A program made the translations under genes and the position numbers. From the NCBI GenBank assembly GCA_029204225.1, contig CM055100.1, positions 52,083,260 through 52,141,259 on the forward strand: DNA of 58,000 bases, given 5' to 3'. The stretch is from Diphasiastrum complanatum (lineage: Eukaryota > Streptophyta > Lycopodiopsida > Lycopodiales > Lycopodiaceae). The stretch's first letter is position 1, and each line of letters starts with the position of its first letter. Below the pieces are notes generated by a model. It was not told where the DNA came from. It made no database searches and saw nothing but the letters and a program-made list of their open reading frames with translations. Of the stretch, positions 22,318 to 34,789 are shown piece by piece.

Positions 22318-23382
22318 TGTTGGAAGAGGCGTGTGAAAAGAGGTCAAATAGAATCGAATAAAAAGAATTCAAACGACAAGAATTAAAGCTTATCATGCGT
22401 AGCAAAATAAACTATCTTTCTCTTTCTCTATGATGACTACGCCTATCAATTTCGAACAAAACAATAGTGATAGAAATCACGTTCGATCTTATAGTAACTA
22501 ACTTTGAAATCATTGGTACTACAATGATTACGTAGCCAAACATTAAGCAATGAATTATCAGACAAATAATCAGTCGCGAAGAATTACAGAAACGCATACA
22601 TTCTAAGACGAAGCTAAACACAATAAGAAGATAGTATTGATTCAGTATGAAAGCGAAACAAATGCAAATGCGTACAACAGGTTGCGGATCGAAGCTGCGT
22701 ACTCTAAGCTATCTCTGAGCGACTAAATAAGTCTGAATTAAGCATAATGCTGATAAGCAGTAAGCGCAATAACAACCTCTAATCAACTCTAAAGAACTGA
22801 GCTAGAATGCTCAAGAGTGTTCAAGCTCGCAGGCTTGAGAGAACGCCAACTATTCAATACTTGCTGATCTCTTGATCGCATTATTAAAATGTAGAAATAT
22901 GAGTAGTTGTTTATACTAAGCAATTAGGTCGTCAAATGAGTCATTCAATTGGCTGTGATGTGCTGTCGTCAAATGAGTCATTCAATTGGCTGTGATGTGC
23001 TGGCATCCATCCAGTTAGGGCTTCTCAGAAATTACTTGCTTGATGAATTAATGCAAGTTGGTGGCTTTGGTCATAAACAGTCTGTCTGTAGGTTTGAATG
23101 TAAACTGTCTCTCTGTAGAAATGAACGTAAACTTTCAAGCGAAAAATGCGAAGGTCTTCGCCAACGTCGTTTCCTTAACATTTGAGGCATCTAGCATTTT
23201 GCAAGAAAGCCGAAGTGAGAAAAATCCCAAAAGAGAAAAAAACCTAAAAATGCCGACATTGTGAGCCTTTTCTGAGTAGTTATGCAGACAGTGTAAAAAT
23301 ACGAAGAAATTTGCAGGTCTGGATAAAAATTGGACGAAGATTAAAATGTCGATTAGTCGATTAGTAGGAGAATAATACAACA
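22318..23382. mobile_element. Solo LTR inserted in copia integrase
   Basis: The 1,065-bp block starts TGTTGGAAG and ends ACAACA. It interrupts the copia frame exactly between HIFK and RVLGIVHND. The left flank is CAAAG; the right flank is CAAG followed by CGTGTG, consistent with a 5-bp duplication that lost one A. No internal coding region is present, so recombination between two LTRs probably removed it. The parent family is unknown. Confidence 0.65.
22930..23003. repeat. 37-bp tandem repeat
   Basis: CGTCAAATGAGTCATTCAAT begins two consecutive identical 37-bp copies, at 22930 and 22967, inside the solo LTR. Both contain the direct motif TGAGTCA. Confidence 0.9.
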
Positions 23383-23924
23383 CAAGCGTGTGTTAGGTAT
23401 TGTGCACAACGACATATGTGAACCCATGCAAACTCTCTCAATAGGGGGAGCAAAATACTTTCTGACCTTCATCGACGCTCATTCAAGGAGGACATTAGTT
23501 TATTTTCTGAAAAATAAATTAGAAGCCTTCAAATATTTTCAACAATTCAAGCAGGATTTGAGAATCAGACTTCAAAAAACATCAAGATAATTCGGACTGA
23601 TGGGACCCATGTTCCTAGTCTTTCGAAAAAGTCAAGCAAATGAAATAGTATCCGTATCACACCCATTTCATTTTTTGTTATACCTCGGATACTATTATTG
23701 GCTCTCTCATGTATGCCATGATTTGTAGTAGACCTGACATTGCTTCTTAAGTTAGTACACTTAGCCAATATATATTGAATCCAGGTTTCATTCACTGGAA
23801 AGCTCTACTAAGAGTTCTTTGTTGTGGGTATTTCCTGTACATAAATAAACAAGTGGGTCCCACCACTCAAAGTACTGCTGGCCAAGCCTTACCTAGTGGG
23901 CCCCGTCGCAATACACTGTACAGT

Positions 23925-25379
<1,455 letters not shown>

Positions 25380-26149
25380 TGTTGGAGGGTTTGCGGATCC
25401 CAAGGCAACCCTAACCCTAGTTAATAAGTGAGAGGGATTTGGCACCCTGCGTGTGTAAGTCCAACCCGATGATCACACAGTTATTTGATTGATTAGTTAA
25501 AAGTTAATAAAAGGACTTTAGGCCTTTTTGCGGGACTTGTAATGTCGCAAGGCCTAAATGTCAAGTTAGTAAATAAAGTTGGGTTTCCCTCCAATTTTGA
25601 TGGTTCCCACACTTTTTTAAATTTGAATAAAAAGAGAGGCAGGACTGGACCAATAGGATTCAGAGGCCAGGGTCCTCCTCTCTACTATAAGAAGGGACCA
25701 ACTCAAGTTTCTCTGGATGTTCATTTCCTCATTTCAATAAAGCAGATTGGTTCTCTTCAGAAATGGATTGATGAATGTCCTTGCTCTTTATCACTTTTCC
25801 TCCATCTCTCATGCTTATTTGGATTTTGCTAATTGTTGGATCTGAGTGTTATTGGAATTGTATGTTATTATACTTTTTATGAGAGAGAAAGAGAGAGAGA
25901 GACAGAGTAAGCTATATTTGTTGTGGATGTGTAGTGTTAAGGGATTGTAAGTGTTAAGGGATGTGTAGTGTTAAACAGTAGGGTTAATGGATGAAGAGAT
26001 AGATGTGAATCCTCCATTCATGTTGAAATCTGAACTAAACTATCGCTCTCATGGGAACGAACCTACACGTGACAACTAACTCCGTCTCCTTGATGCTAGA
26101 TTGACTAGATCTTGGATTCTAGTTTGGCCAGGAAAGAAACCCACTACCA
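25380..26149 (+). repeat. Candidate LTR of an Athila/Tat-like gypsy element
   Basis: The block starts TGTTGGAGGGTTTG, ends CACTACCA, and is followed at once by TTTTGGCGCTGTTGCCAGGG (26150-26169). That is close to the TTTTGGCGCCGTTGCCGGGG primer-site region I associate with Athila-type plant elements. A TATA-like CTACTATAAGAAGG lies at 25681-25694. No second LTR or matching pol was found, and copia sequence follows 300 bp later, so it may be a fragment. Confidence 0.5.
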
Positions 26150-26499
26150 TTTTGGCGCTGTTGCCAGGGAGCTACGCCAATTTTTCAGTTTGCAGCATGA
26201 TTGTTGGATGGTTAGCTTGCATTAGGCATCTTGTCGTGGCATGAATAGTGTTAGATCTACATTTTAGGGTTAGTTCGGGATTGATTTTGCTTGATTTGAG
26301 TGGATTGGCTTGTTTGAAATCTAATCTGATTAATAAACAGGGAAAGCTATTCAGATCACCAATCTTAAGATCCATTTGAATCTGAGATATCAGAGAAAAT
26401 AACAAAAATCGGTCAAATCTGCCAGATTGGCCAAAAAAGAGGTAGCAGTGGTCGCATCCTGCACTTGCGCTGTGGGGATCTCACCAAGAGTGAGGCATA

Positions 26500-27640
26500 T
26501 AGTCACCAGTGCCTTCCACTCCCTTCCTTCAAAGATCTTCACGACCGCATCATCCATGTGAACACCTTCAGCATCTGCCTGAGGTGCCTTGTCCGATCAC
26601 ATAGCCAGAGAGTGTCGCAAGAAATTGGAGGATATGAGGAAGTGTGGAGGAGCACAAGCCAACGTGGCGGAAGTGGAAGAGAAAGAGAAGGATGTGGCTC
26701 TCATGGCAAAGGTGGATGACGAGCAGAAAGTGGAGCGCCATTTCCTTGGAGGACCAAGATTAAAGATGACACAAAGGAACGGAATCGAGCGAGCATCAAG
26801 CCTTGATGAAGGCGAGGAGAGCAATGGTGAGAAAAACTGGTGCTTAGACTCGAGAGCCTCATGCCATATGAAATTTGTTTTAGACTATCAAGGGATCAAT
26901 CCACCTAGACATGTAATAAGTTGTTGAACGAAAAGTGTGGCATCTTAAAGGATGTAATGCATGTTTCACAAACGGCAAAGAACCTCATGTCAATAATGAG
27001 GATGGTCGAAGCTGGCTTGATTCTGCTATTCGTTGGAGACAAATGCCACATTACTAAGGAGAAAGATTGGCCATAGCGGCCATGGAAGAAGGACTATACA
27101 GATTCATGAGCGAAAGCATAAACTTGTATGAAGCACACATGGTTGTAGCAAAGACAAAGAAGAACGAACTCTGGCACAAGAGGCTCAAGCATGTAGGTGC
27201 AGATGTATTGAACTTGATGAGAAAAGGCATGGACTACAATATATGGAGAAAAGTTGTATACCTACCAAGGTTGTGCTCTAGAAAAGCAACACAAAGAGCC
27301 ATTCAAAAGGAGAATTGGTGTAACCACCAATGAGTTGCTAGAATTGGTGCATACTGACATATGTACACCAATGGACTTGGAATCATTGGGCAAGTCAAGG
27401 TATTTCATGACTTTCATTGACGATTTTAGTAGAAAGACCTTCTTGCATGTTATTCGAACCAAGGATCGAACCATCGACAAATTCAAGAAATTCGTGAATC
27501 TAGGAATATTTGTCGAATACCCAGTTAATCCACGGGGATACAAAATCTATGATCCTGAGAGGAGGAAAGTAATCATATCTCAGGATGTGGTTTTTGACGA
27601 AGCAGAGGACATGGAAATTGAAGAGGGAAAGACAGGGACA
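26500..27640 (+). pseudogene. Third copia remnant: gag knuckle, protease and parts of integrase
   Basis: A CCHC knuckle is split over two frames near 26580 (then DHIARECRKKLEDMRKCGG). The protease is at 26838 (NWCLDSRASCHMKF, active-site glycine replaced by arginine). Pre-integrase is at 27170 (ELWHKRLKHVGADVLNLM), the integrase start at 27330 (ELLELVHTDICTPMDLES, YFMTFIDDFSRKTF), and then the integrase C-terminus (FVEYPVNPRGYKIYDPERRK, ISQDVVFDE) after a deletion of the core. It is degenerate and separate from the other two copia remnants. Confidence 0.8.
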
Positions 27641-29842
27641 TGAAATGCCCAAATAGGTGTCATAAGTGATGGGTGGAGTAATGTCACCAGATACCCAAGG
27701 GCTATTGAAGAAACAGGGACAAGCACGGACTGGGAAGGAGAACTAGAGCCAAAGAGGCATCGCATACGGTCCATTCACATTGGAAAGAAAAGAAATGAGT
27801 AAGAGAGAATGAAAAAACGTTTCAAATATCCAAGTATTTTTTGGGTCAATGAGTCAGAGCCTTAGAGGTTTAGTCATGATAAAGCTTGAAGAGGAATGAA
27901 ACCTCCAACACGTCAATACAAGAGGCCTTTCAAAATAGAAAAGAAAACAATGGAAAACCAAGATCTAAGTCATGAATCAAAGGTTGAAGAGCTCAAGGAG
28001 CCGTCCAAGTCCATTTGCTACCTCATTTTCATGCCCTTTTTTTGGCTCAACGAAAGATTTGTCCCAAGTGTAAGCACGTGCAAGCCAATATATTTGAAAC
28101 ATCTTCCACAACTAGTGAGCGATGCATCGTGCTGGAGTTTGGCTTGCCCACTCCAAGTTTGATTCTCCATGATCCCACAGTTGACAATACCAAGAAACAA
28201 AAAAGTTTTAAGGAACAAACAAGAATTAAATTGAGTCAAAAGAACCAAAGGTGCTTGCCTTTTGGTAAAGGATTGTTGTTTAATAACTGATGTACAAAGA
28301 GCTGAGTACAAGTTGAAGCATCATCTGTGTGTGTATCATTGGTGAATGTGGTAAGATTTGATTGGCACTAAAGAATTGTTTAATGTTAAAATCTCCCCCC
28401 CCCCCCCAAAAAAAAAAAAAAAAAAAAGACGAAGATTTATGTTCAATATTTAGGCAATGTTCTATGTTTAAATAGGAACATTCCCGTACAAGAATACTAT
28501 TGTAAGGAACTATTTCAAAGTGGTGCTACTTAATAAGCTTAGTGCTCTAGTAATTTTTGCCCTAACTATAGCTATTTCAAACTTTACTTTAGAGTTACAT
28601 TTATTTTGCTAACACCATTTATACTTGATATTACAAAATGCTGTTTTGTTTTCTAAAACATTTATGCTCAATCTCACAAAACTTTGTTTTGATTATCATC
28701 ACATATTTTATGATCGTTATAGCATCACTTGTTTTGTTACACTGATTTTTTTATTCAATTGAAGCTTAGTATATTTCATTCTTGAAGTTGAAAATGCTCT
28801 TGTTATCGGAGAAGATCACGTTTAACAACAAGAAGCATCGGAACGTAAACCATTCAAGTTCAAGACAGAGAGAAGACAAACCTCTCAAAGTCAAACTCTA
28901 CTCCTACCATGCATGCCTATATGCACTTAGAAAAATAGTATCAGACTCCTTTAAAAACATTTATTTTATAAGCGGCTTGTCAACTTCTTCCATGCTTTGA
29001 AAATGAGTTCTTATATTCAAATGATGCATTGCCGCAATGCTGAGAGAACTTGGCAATGTTACTAAAGCTAGATATTGCTTGCTTTGCTCCATTGACAACC
29101 GAGACGAAGTCTACCATGTTTTATAAATCTAACATTCAATGTTACATATCATTTTTTATTAGCAGTGCGGAATCCCTGCATCTTGGAGGCACTACCCAGC
29201 TTTGGCCCCAGCTCAATCACAACCACACGTTTTTTAATTTTAACTCAAGATTGTGATAAAAGTTTTCATTTTAAAGACATCATTTTACATTTCGTGAACA
29301 AAAAAGTGTTAGTAGAATGGACCACCTCCAAAACCATAAAAATTCATTCAGCAAATGGCTTACTAATGATGCTGCCAAAAACATTAAAGTGTTGATTTAG
29401 AAACTTGATGATGCTTTCAAAATAATAATAGTCAATTGTCTACAAGAGTGCGCCATCCAGAATCAATAGGAGGCTGCCTTTAAATTGGTGGGCCATGAAG
29501 ATGATAGGAAAACACAAATATGCAGTGTACTTGTACAAAACCCAATTGCACGAAAACTTCTATTCAAGGTGTTGCTAGGTTTATTCTTCTATTTCAAATC
29601 TCTACATGTCTTTGCCGTAAACTTACCTCCTCAAAAACAGCTTTCCAAGCCATTATTTTAGCTGTTGATATGTAGTCATCTGCTTCTTGCGCCAGAAAAG
29701 TAAGAAATTCTACCTGCGACTAGAGTACCTCTGAGGTTCGCTAAACTCAATGGTGAAGATCAAATTCAGCTGTGACGCTCAAAAACGAGAGTCGGAGCTT
29801 TGAGGTTACGTTTGACATCCAGTGCAATAAGGTCTTGGTCTT
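27641..29842. other. AT-rich intergenic DNA before the EHD 3' end
   Basis: No gene is recognised. A poly-C run followed by poly-A lies at 28388-28428. A weak copia RNase H-like stretch near 29260-29400 is not convincing. The EHD 3' UTR should occupy the right edge. Confidence 0.5.
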
Positions 29843-32267
29843 CTAATCATAGGGATTGCGAAACTTTCGAAGCAGATCTGGAATGTCGTGACCCAGCATA
29901 TCATCAACTGCTTGAAGCGTTTTTGGCTTCAGCTTCTCAAACCTGTCAAGGTTATAGCCTGTCAACCTCTCTCGAAATGCCTCTATGTTAGGGAAATCTC
30001 CTGGTGGCAAATGATACTCCCTTTGAACCTGGGATAAACACCAGACAGACATCAGATTTAGGAGATATGAGAAATTGAAGTTCTGGAAGCAGTTGGGACC
30101 AGTATTTCCTTGAACTGCGATTCGAACAAAAAAGAAAAAAACAGCGATTCCAGTTGAAATCATGCATGTCCTAATTTAAACATCTAAGGATCATTTACAA
30201 AGTAAGTGCATTTCTTAAAGCAAGTCTGTGTGTTGATAGGGAGGATTCAGGTGTGAAGGGGAGAGCCTGAAGAGGAGGGGTAAAGGACGAGAAGAAGAGA
30301 AAGTAAGAGGTAGAAGAAGAAGGAAGAAGAAGAATGAGAATCAGAAAAACAATAGGGCTTCGAGGAAGAGCTTGTACGTCTAGAGTATGGACCTGTAATC
30401 GATTATTATTGCGCTCGCTGTTCAGATGTCAGCACTTGCCACTGTAATGACTAGTCTGTACGATGTAGATGATACTGAGAGATAAGTTCAGTGAAATGCA
30501 AAAAGTGTACTGCTTTCTAGTTGTCTAGCATTACAGGCAAACAAATGTGGCATTTTAAAACTAGGCCAATTCTTCTCGGGAGGGCCCAATTCAGAACCAC
30601 CCAAAGACTTTAGTTGGAGGCTGTAAGAAATATGAAAACAAGAATATTGACCTGAGAGTTGTTCACCCTGTAAAACCAAAAAGCTCTCCAAAGTGGATTT
30701 CAGACAAGGTATACCTTTCCAAAAACTTCTTCCAGATTATCGATGAGTCTTTGCTGTGTTTTGGCCTTGCCCATCATTGACGGCATCTCTTTCTTCAGAT
30801 AGCTTATGATATACGCATGAATTTTTGCTGCTCTTGCTCGCTTTACAAACTCGTTAATCTGTTATCAAATTTAAAACCAAGTATTACAAATTCGAAGGCA
30901 GAGAAATTTATCAATTTAAAGATGAAAAAAACGAGGAAGGAAAAAAAACTAACTCACTCGTCGATCGCAAGCCTTCCTTGGAATATCCTTCAGATCACTG
31001 AGCAGATCATCCTGTTCTCTCTCAAAAAGTTCCTTTCCAATTGGCCCTAAAGCCTCAACAGTTATAGGCTTGTCGTTGAAAGAACTGCAGCAAAGACCAA
31101 AGAAAGAGAGTAAGCATGTCTTGAAATGCTTTTTACAATGCCTTGGCAGCAGAGTGTCGCAGGTCAAGAACCTGCAATAACTAGAGCTTGAGAAAAATAT
31201 GGAAGCACCACTTTAGGAGCTGGAAAAGGTGGCAGTTGTGACCCATTTTGTTCCAAAAGGGAAGCTTCCTAGTTTCTGTGTCTTTGGAGGGGATATAAAT
31301 CAAATAATCAAGAGCTTTATGTTGGGAAACTGCAAGAAGCATGCAGGCAAGCTGCAAGAAGTGAGATCTAAAGGTTGCAAACAAAGTGATTGTTCACATA
31401 CATTGTAAAACCTTCATGTTCAACTAACTACATGAGTGCACTGAAAGCTTACTAAGTTCAGGGGTTAGCACATGCCCTGCATGATTATTTTCACTTCAGC
31501 CAAATACATAACTATTCGTAATGTGTCACTTTTGGTGGGAGAAACCAACAAATAACTGGCAGTAAAGCTTTTCCTACCCAATGTACACTCGCATGACTTC
31601 AGGGGTATTCAGCACCTTCCCAAGTGACCACATCAATGCGCCATACACTCGCATGAGCTGCAACATAAATGACCGGACAACCCTGAAAACCTTGAAGAAG
31701 TATATTATGCGAGTCTTGCAGCGAAAATGTATAACTTCAAGAGAAATAAAAACAATACCTGCTGGGTGTCAATTTGATCAGCTTTGTTTAAAACAACACG
31801 AATCTTATCATCGTGCCCTCGCAGAGAACCAATTACCCTCTTGAATTCATCACTGATGTCAAGCTTGTATGGATCAAATAGCAACAGGATGAGATCACAC
31901 TTAGCAGCAAACCATTCTGTCACGCCTGTAAAATCATAGCTGCGTTGGGTTCGTTGTTTCTCACCAGACAACACCCCAGGTGTGTCCACAAAGCTGATGT
32001 GCTCTAACAACTGTCCCAATGGTTACAAAAGTACCCAAGAACATAAGGTCCACTTCAAGAATTCAGCAAATTGCATTAGTTCTTGCATAGAGTAACTATG
32101 AATTCAAAGCATAGTAGCTTACAAGTTCCTTTACTTACAGGATGTGGCATCTGAGAGCACTCAAACTTAGAAAGGAATGCTGTTCCAAACTTTATTAGAC
32201 CACTAAAGGGCATGTCTGCCTGCACCGCAATTGTATTTCCAGGAACACTCCGCTCATCTGGGCCTCC
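29843..32267 (-). CDS. EHD1: EHD-type dynamin-like GTPase, 3' six exons
   Basis: EHD ATPases remodel endosomal membranes during endocytic recycling. On the reverse strand six exons join in phase with GT-AG borders: 32267-32139, 32010-31759, 31657-31578, 31084-30958, 30858-30715, 30028-29843 (stop TAG). They read GGPDERSVPGNTIAVQADMP; HISFVDTPGVLSGEKQRTQR (G3 DTPG); RVVLNKADQIDTQQ (G4 NKAD); LMRVYGALMWSLGKVL; SFNDKPITVEALGPIGKELF; EFVKRARAAKIHAYIISYLK; VQREYHLPPGDFPNIEAFRE; and the family end LLRKFRNPYD. In plant EHDs the EH domain is N-terminal, which explains its absence at this end. The EH/EF-hand exons and the P-loop exon (expected to end ..VVVMS) are not found up to 58000, so they lie beyond the transposon cluster. 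No disabling change is seen. Confidence 0.93.
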
Positions 32268-33365
32268 CTGTAAAAATTAGCAATATATATAATCGGAATA
32301 AAAAGAGGATCTGCAAAACCTTGACATTTCATTTCCACAGAGAGGATTTCTAAGGTTACAAGTCAGAAATCCTGTTTTCCCCACAAAGCTGGTCTTCAAG
32401 AAAGAGGGCATTTGCTTATCATATTAGTGTGTTTTCAACACACAACTTTCATAATGGATGAGATCAATGAAGTTGCACATTATTTCTAAGATTTTCAGCA
32501 CAGTTGTCAATAAAGCTGGAATATCTCAATATCTCTAACGCATACTAGCACAAACATTTAAGTCTAATAGTAACAGATCCCAACTGTATCAAAGATCGAT
32601 AATATCTTGAATTTGTCTTTGAAATGACCGATGGCCCTAAGGTCAACTGATCATACAATAGAGGTTGCAGTACTCACAATTAATCGGAAAGCCAGTCAGG
32701 TTTGCGAGAACATTACATGCAAAACAGTAAAAGCTTGACAAGAGGACTCATATAAGAACTAAAGTTTTGAGCATCTAGAACCACAGCTTGAGTTTCAATC
32801 TGACCGCTTGCAATTAATAGATTTGCGCATCAGTGTGCTGATGTTCGATTCCAAGGATTAGGGTCCCCAAAACTTTGTGCATGCAGCCAAACTACACCCC
32901 CAAATGGGTTGTAAGGAAAGGAGAGCCTAAGTACAAAAAGTGGTTGACTAGTCTAACAGTTCATTTTCAGAACAGTGGCTCAGAAGACTGCCAAAAAATC
33001 AGCCATAGAGGCTATAGAACATTACCCAATACCTGTTAGATGCCATCATATATTGATTTGGGATCAACATGTCCAAGAGGGGGCATTAAACACTCATTCT
33101 AGTTAATCGATTAGAAGATGCAGTGAATAACTTTTCTTGGATGTTTTCATGACAAATCCATATATCCTTGAATATTTTGTTTTTCAAATTAAACAAAGAG
33201 TGGGGCATGAGCAGTGTAGAGCAATGGAAGGTATATGTCAGTGAAGTTATTAGTATCGTTGTTTTGGGTAAATTCATCAAATGAAAATCAGTCATTAATA
33301 ATTGTTATGTGCTTTTGAGCTTACCTAAGAAAAGATCAGTTTTGAACTTTTGATGTCCATGAAAT
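32268..33365 (-). other. EHD intron, proximal unique part
   Basis: No coding match was found in this stretch, including no trace of the preceding P-loop exon. The intron continues through the transposon cluster to the right. Confidence 0.6.
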
Positions 33366-33430
33366 CCATGGAATATTAGCTTGTAGAATATCCTTAGTTG
33401 AAATGCAACAGGTAGCAATGTAGTTCTATA

Positions 33431-33752
33431 CATAGATGCATTGCGTTTCTAGAAACGCGTTTCTGGTTTGGGAATGCGTTTCTCAGAAACGTTTTTTTTT
33501 TAATATTTTTTTGATTTTTGTGGGCAATATGGGTATCAAATTAAAGCTCTAATCAAGGGCATTGCATTTATGTAGGTTGCCAAGTGTTTCGATTACAGTG
33601 TGGTCCAGTTTAGGTGCAGCAATCCTTGTTGGACTCTGTCAAACCCTATGAATTTTTAAAGACCTGTTTCTGATTTTTTTCCAGCGATTCTGGATCCAGA
33701 AACGCGTTTCTAGAAATGTTTTTCTCCAAAAATGCGTTTCTGGGCAACTATG
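33431..33752. mobile_element. hAT MITE, AAACGCGTTTC subfamily
   Basis: It starts CATAGATGCATTGCG and ends GGGCAACTATG, flanked by identical 8-bp GTTCTATA (33423-33430 and 33753-33760). Both ends carry repeats of the palindrome AAACGCGTTTCTAGAAACG-like sequence. Unit 2 of the surrounding duplication shows the uninterrupted site GTAGTTCTATGTATA near 39815, an empty-site control. Confidence 0.9.
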
Positions 33753-33753
33753 G

Positions 33754-33793
<40 letters not shown>

Positions 33794-34409
33794 TAGTGGC
33801 CTCTGGTACTGCTGGTATGGTACCGCCGGTACCATAACAGTGGTACCGCCGGTACGGTACCGCCCTGGGATCCGCGGTACCAGGGCGGTACCATTTTTAA
33901 TATATATATATATATATATTTTAACATTTTTAATATTTAATTTTTGCCTTTTACCTACCAAAATAGGTCAAAAAAATGAAACAAAAAAAGGGTTCTGGGT
34001 GTAAAAAAAGAGGGTACAGTACATGGTGCAGGGGACTGGTGCAACATCACATGGACACTGTGCAGGGGACATGGTGCAGGGGACTGGTGCAACAACACAT
34101 GGACACTGGGGGTGAGCATACCATGAGGCCAATGGGAGAGCAACACAGGGGGGGAGCTCACATGGGGGCAGGTACAGAGGCACATGGAGGGATGATGGGG
34201 ATCCACATGGCCGATCAGGCTGTGGGGATGAAAATAAGCACTCAGAATGCCATTGTGAGAGGCATTTTCAGAGGCTGTGAGAGAGCTAGTGATAGACAGT
34301 GAGAGAGCAAGCGAGAGCCGGTGACAGGCTATGAGAGGCTGTTTGAGAGCCAGGGTGTTGTGAGAGGGTGTTCAAGGACCAGGGTGCTGTGAGGAGAAGG
34401 TCGATCGAG

Positions 34410-34775
34410 ATGGCAGACCGCATACCACCGAAGCCCGAGGGCGAAGCCAGGAGGAAGCTTGAGGAAGATATCCGAAGGCACAACGAAAGACATCGGAAGC
34501 AAGAGGCAGACATTGCAGAGATGCTGCGACAGACTCAACAGAGACACCCAGAGCTGCAGATCCCCGCCCCCGCTGTGGCCCCTGCCCCTGCTGTCGAGCT
34601 GGATTTGGATGAGCATATCGGAATGAACTTTAGACGACGATAGCTCATCATGGTCAGGGAAAGGGCAGCCAGACGTCGGGCTAACCAAGAGGCAGCTCGG
34701 GCTAACTGGGAGGCAGCTCGAGAGCGACAAAACAATGCACTTGACGAGGGCGAGGAGTCGGTGGAGGATCAGTAG
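34410..34775 (+). pseudogene. H1 small accessory ORF (one in-frame stop)
   Basis: MADRIPPKPEGEARRKLEED begins a short charged protein rich in Arg, Glu and Lys, with a helical, coiled-coil-like N-terminal half (RRHNERHRKQEADIAEMLRQ). A Pro/Ala linker follows, then MNFRRR, one TAG stop, LIMVRERAARRRANQEAA and the acidic end DEGEESVEDQ. H2 and H4 have close homologues at the same place. Function unknown. It runs toward the transposase gene. The leader upstream has repeated GTGAGAGGC-like motifs. Confidence 0.75.
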
Positions 34776-34789
34776 ACATCTTTAGAATA

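Larger units (their letters stand above)
22090..23830 (+). pseudogene. Second copia remnant, split by a solo LTR
   Basis: 22130-22310 reads as the pre-integrase domain (LLWHNKMSQVNF, then CRSCILAKHARTPFKF). 23388-23580 reads as the start of the integrase core (RVLGIVHNDICEPMQTLS, YFLTFIDAHSRRTLVYFLKN). 23690-23830 jumps to the RT/RNase H junction (GSLMYAMICSRPDIAS; LSQYILNPGFIHWKALLRVL). Stops and a large deletion make it inactive. Bases 22318-23382 are a later insertion. Confidence 0.8.

Noticed and set aside
28388-28428. Poly-C followed by poly-A
   Set aside because: Looks like a homopolymer or sequencing artefact; no retroposed gene or target duplication beside it.
29260-29400. Copia RNase H-like stretch (HFKDIILHFVNKKVLVEW)
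   Set aside because: Only a weak resemblance to the HSKHIDIRYHF region, with no neighbouring pol sequence.
33952-34206. - strand frames in the hAT leader (Cys/Pro/His-rich)
   Set aside because: Products of the minisatellite read in antisense; not shared in the same form between copies.
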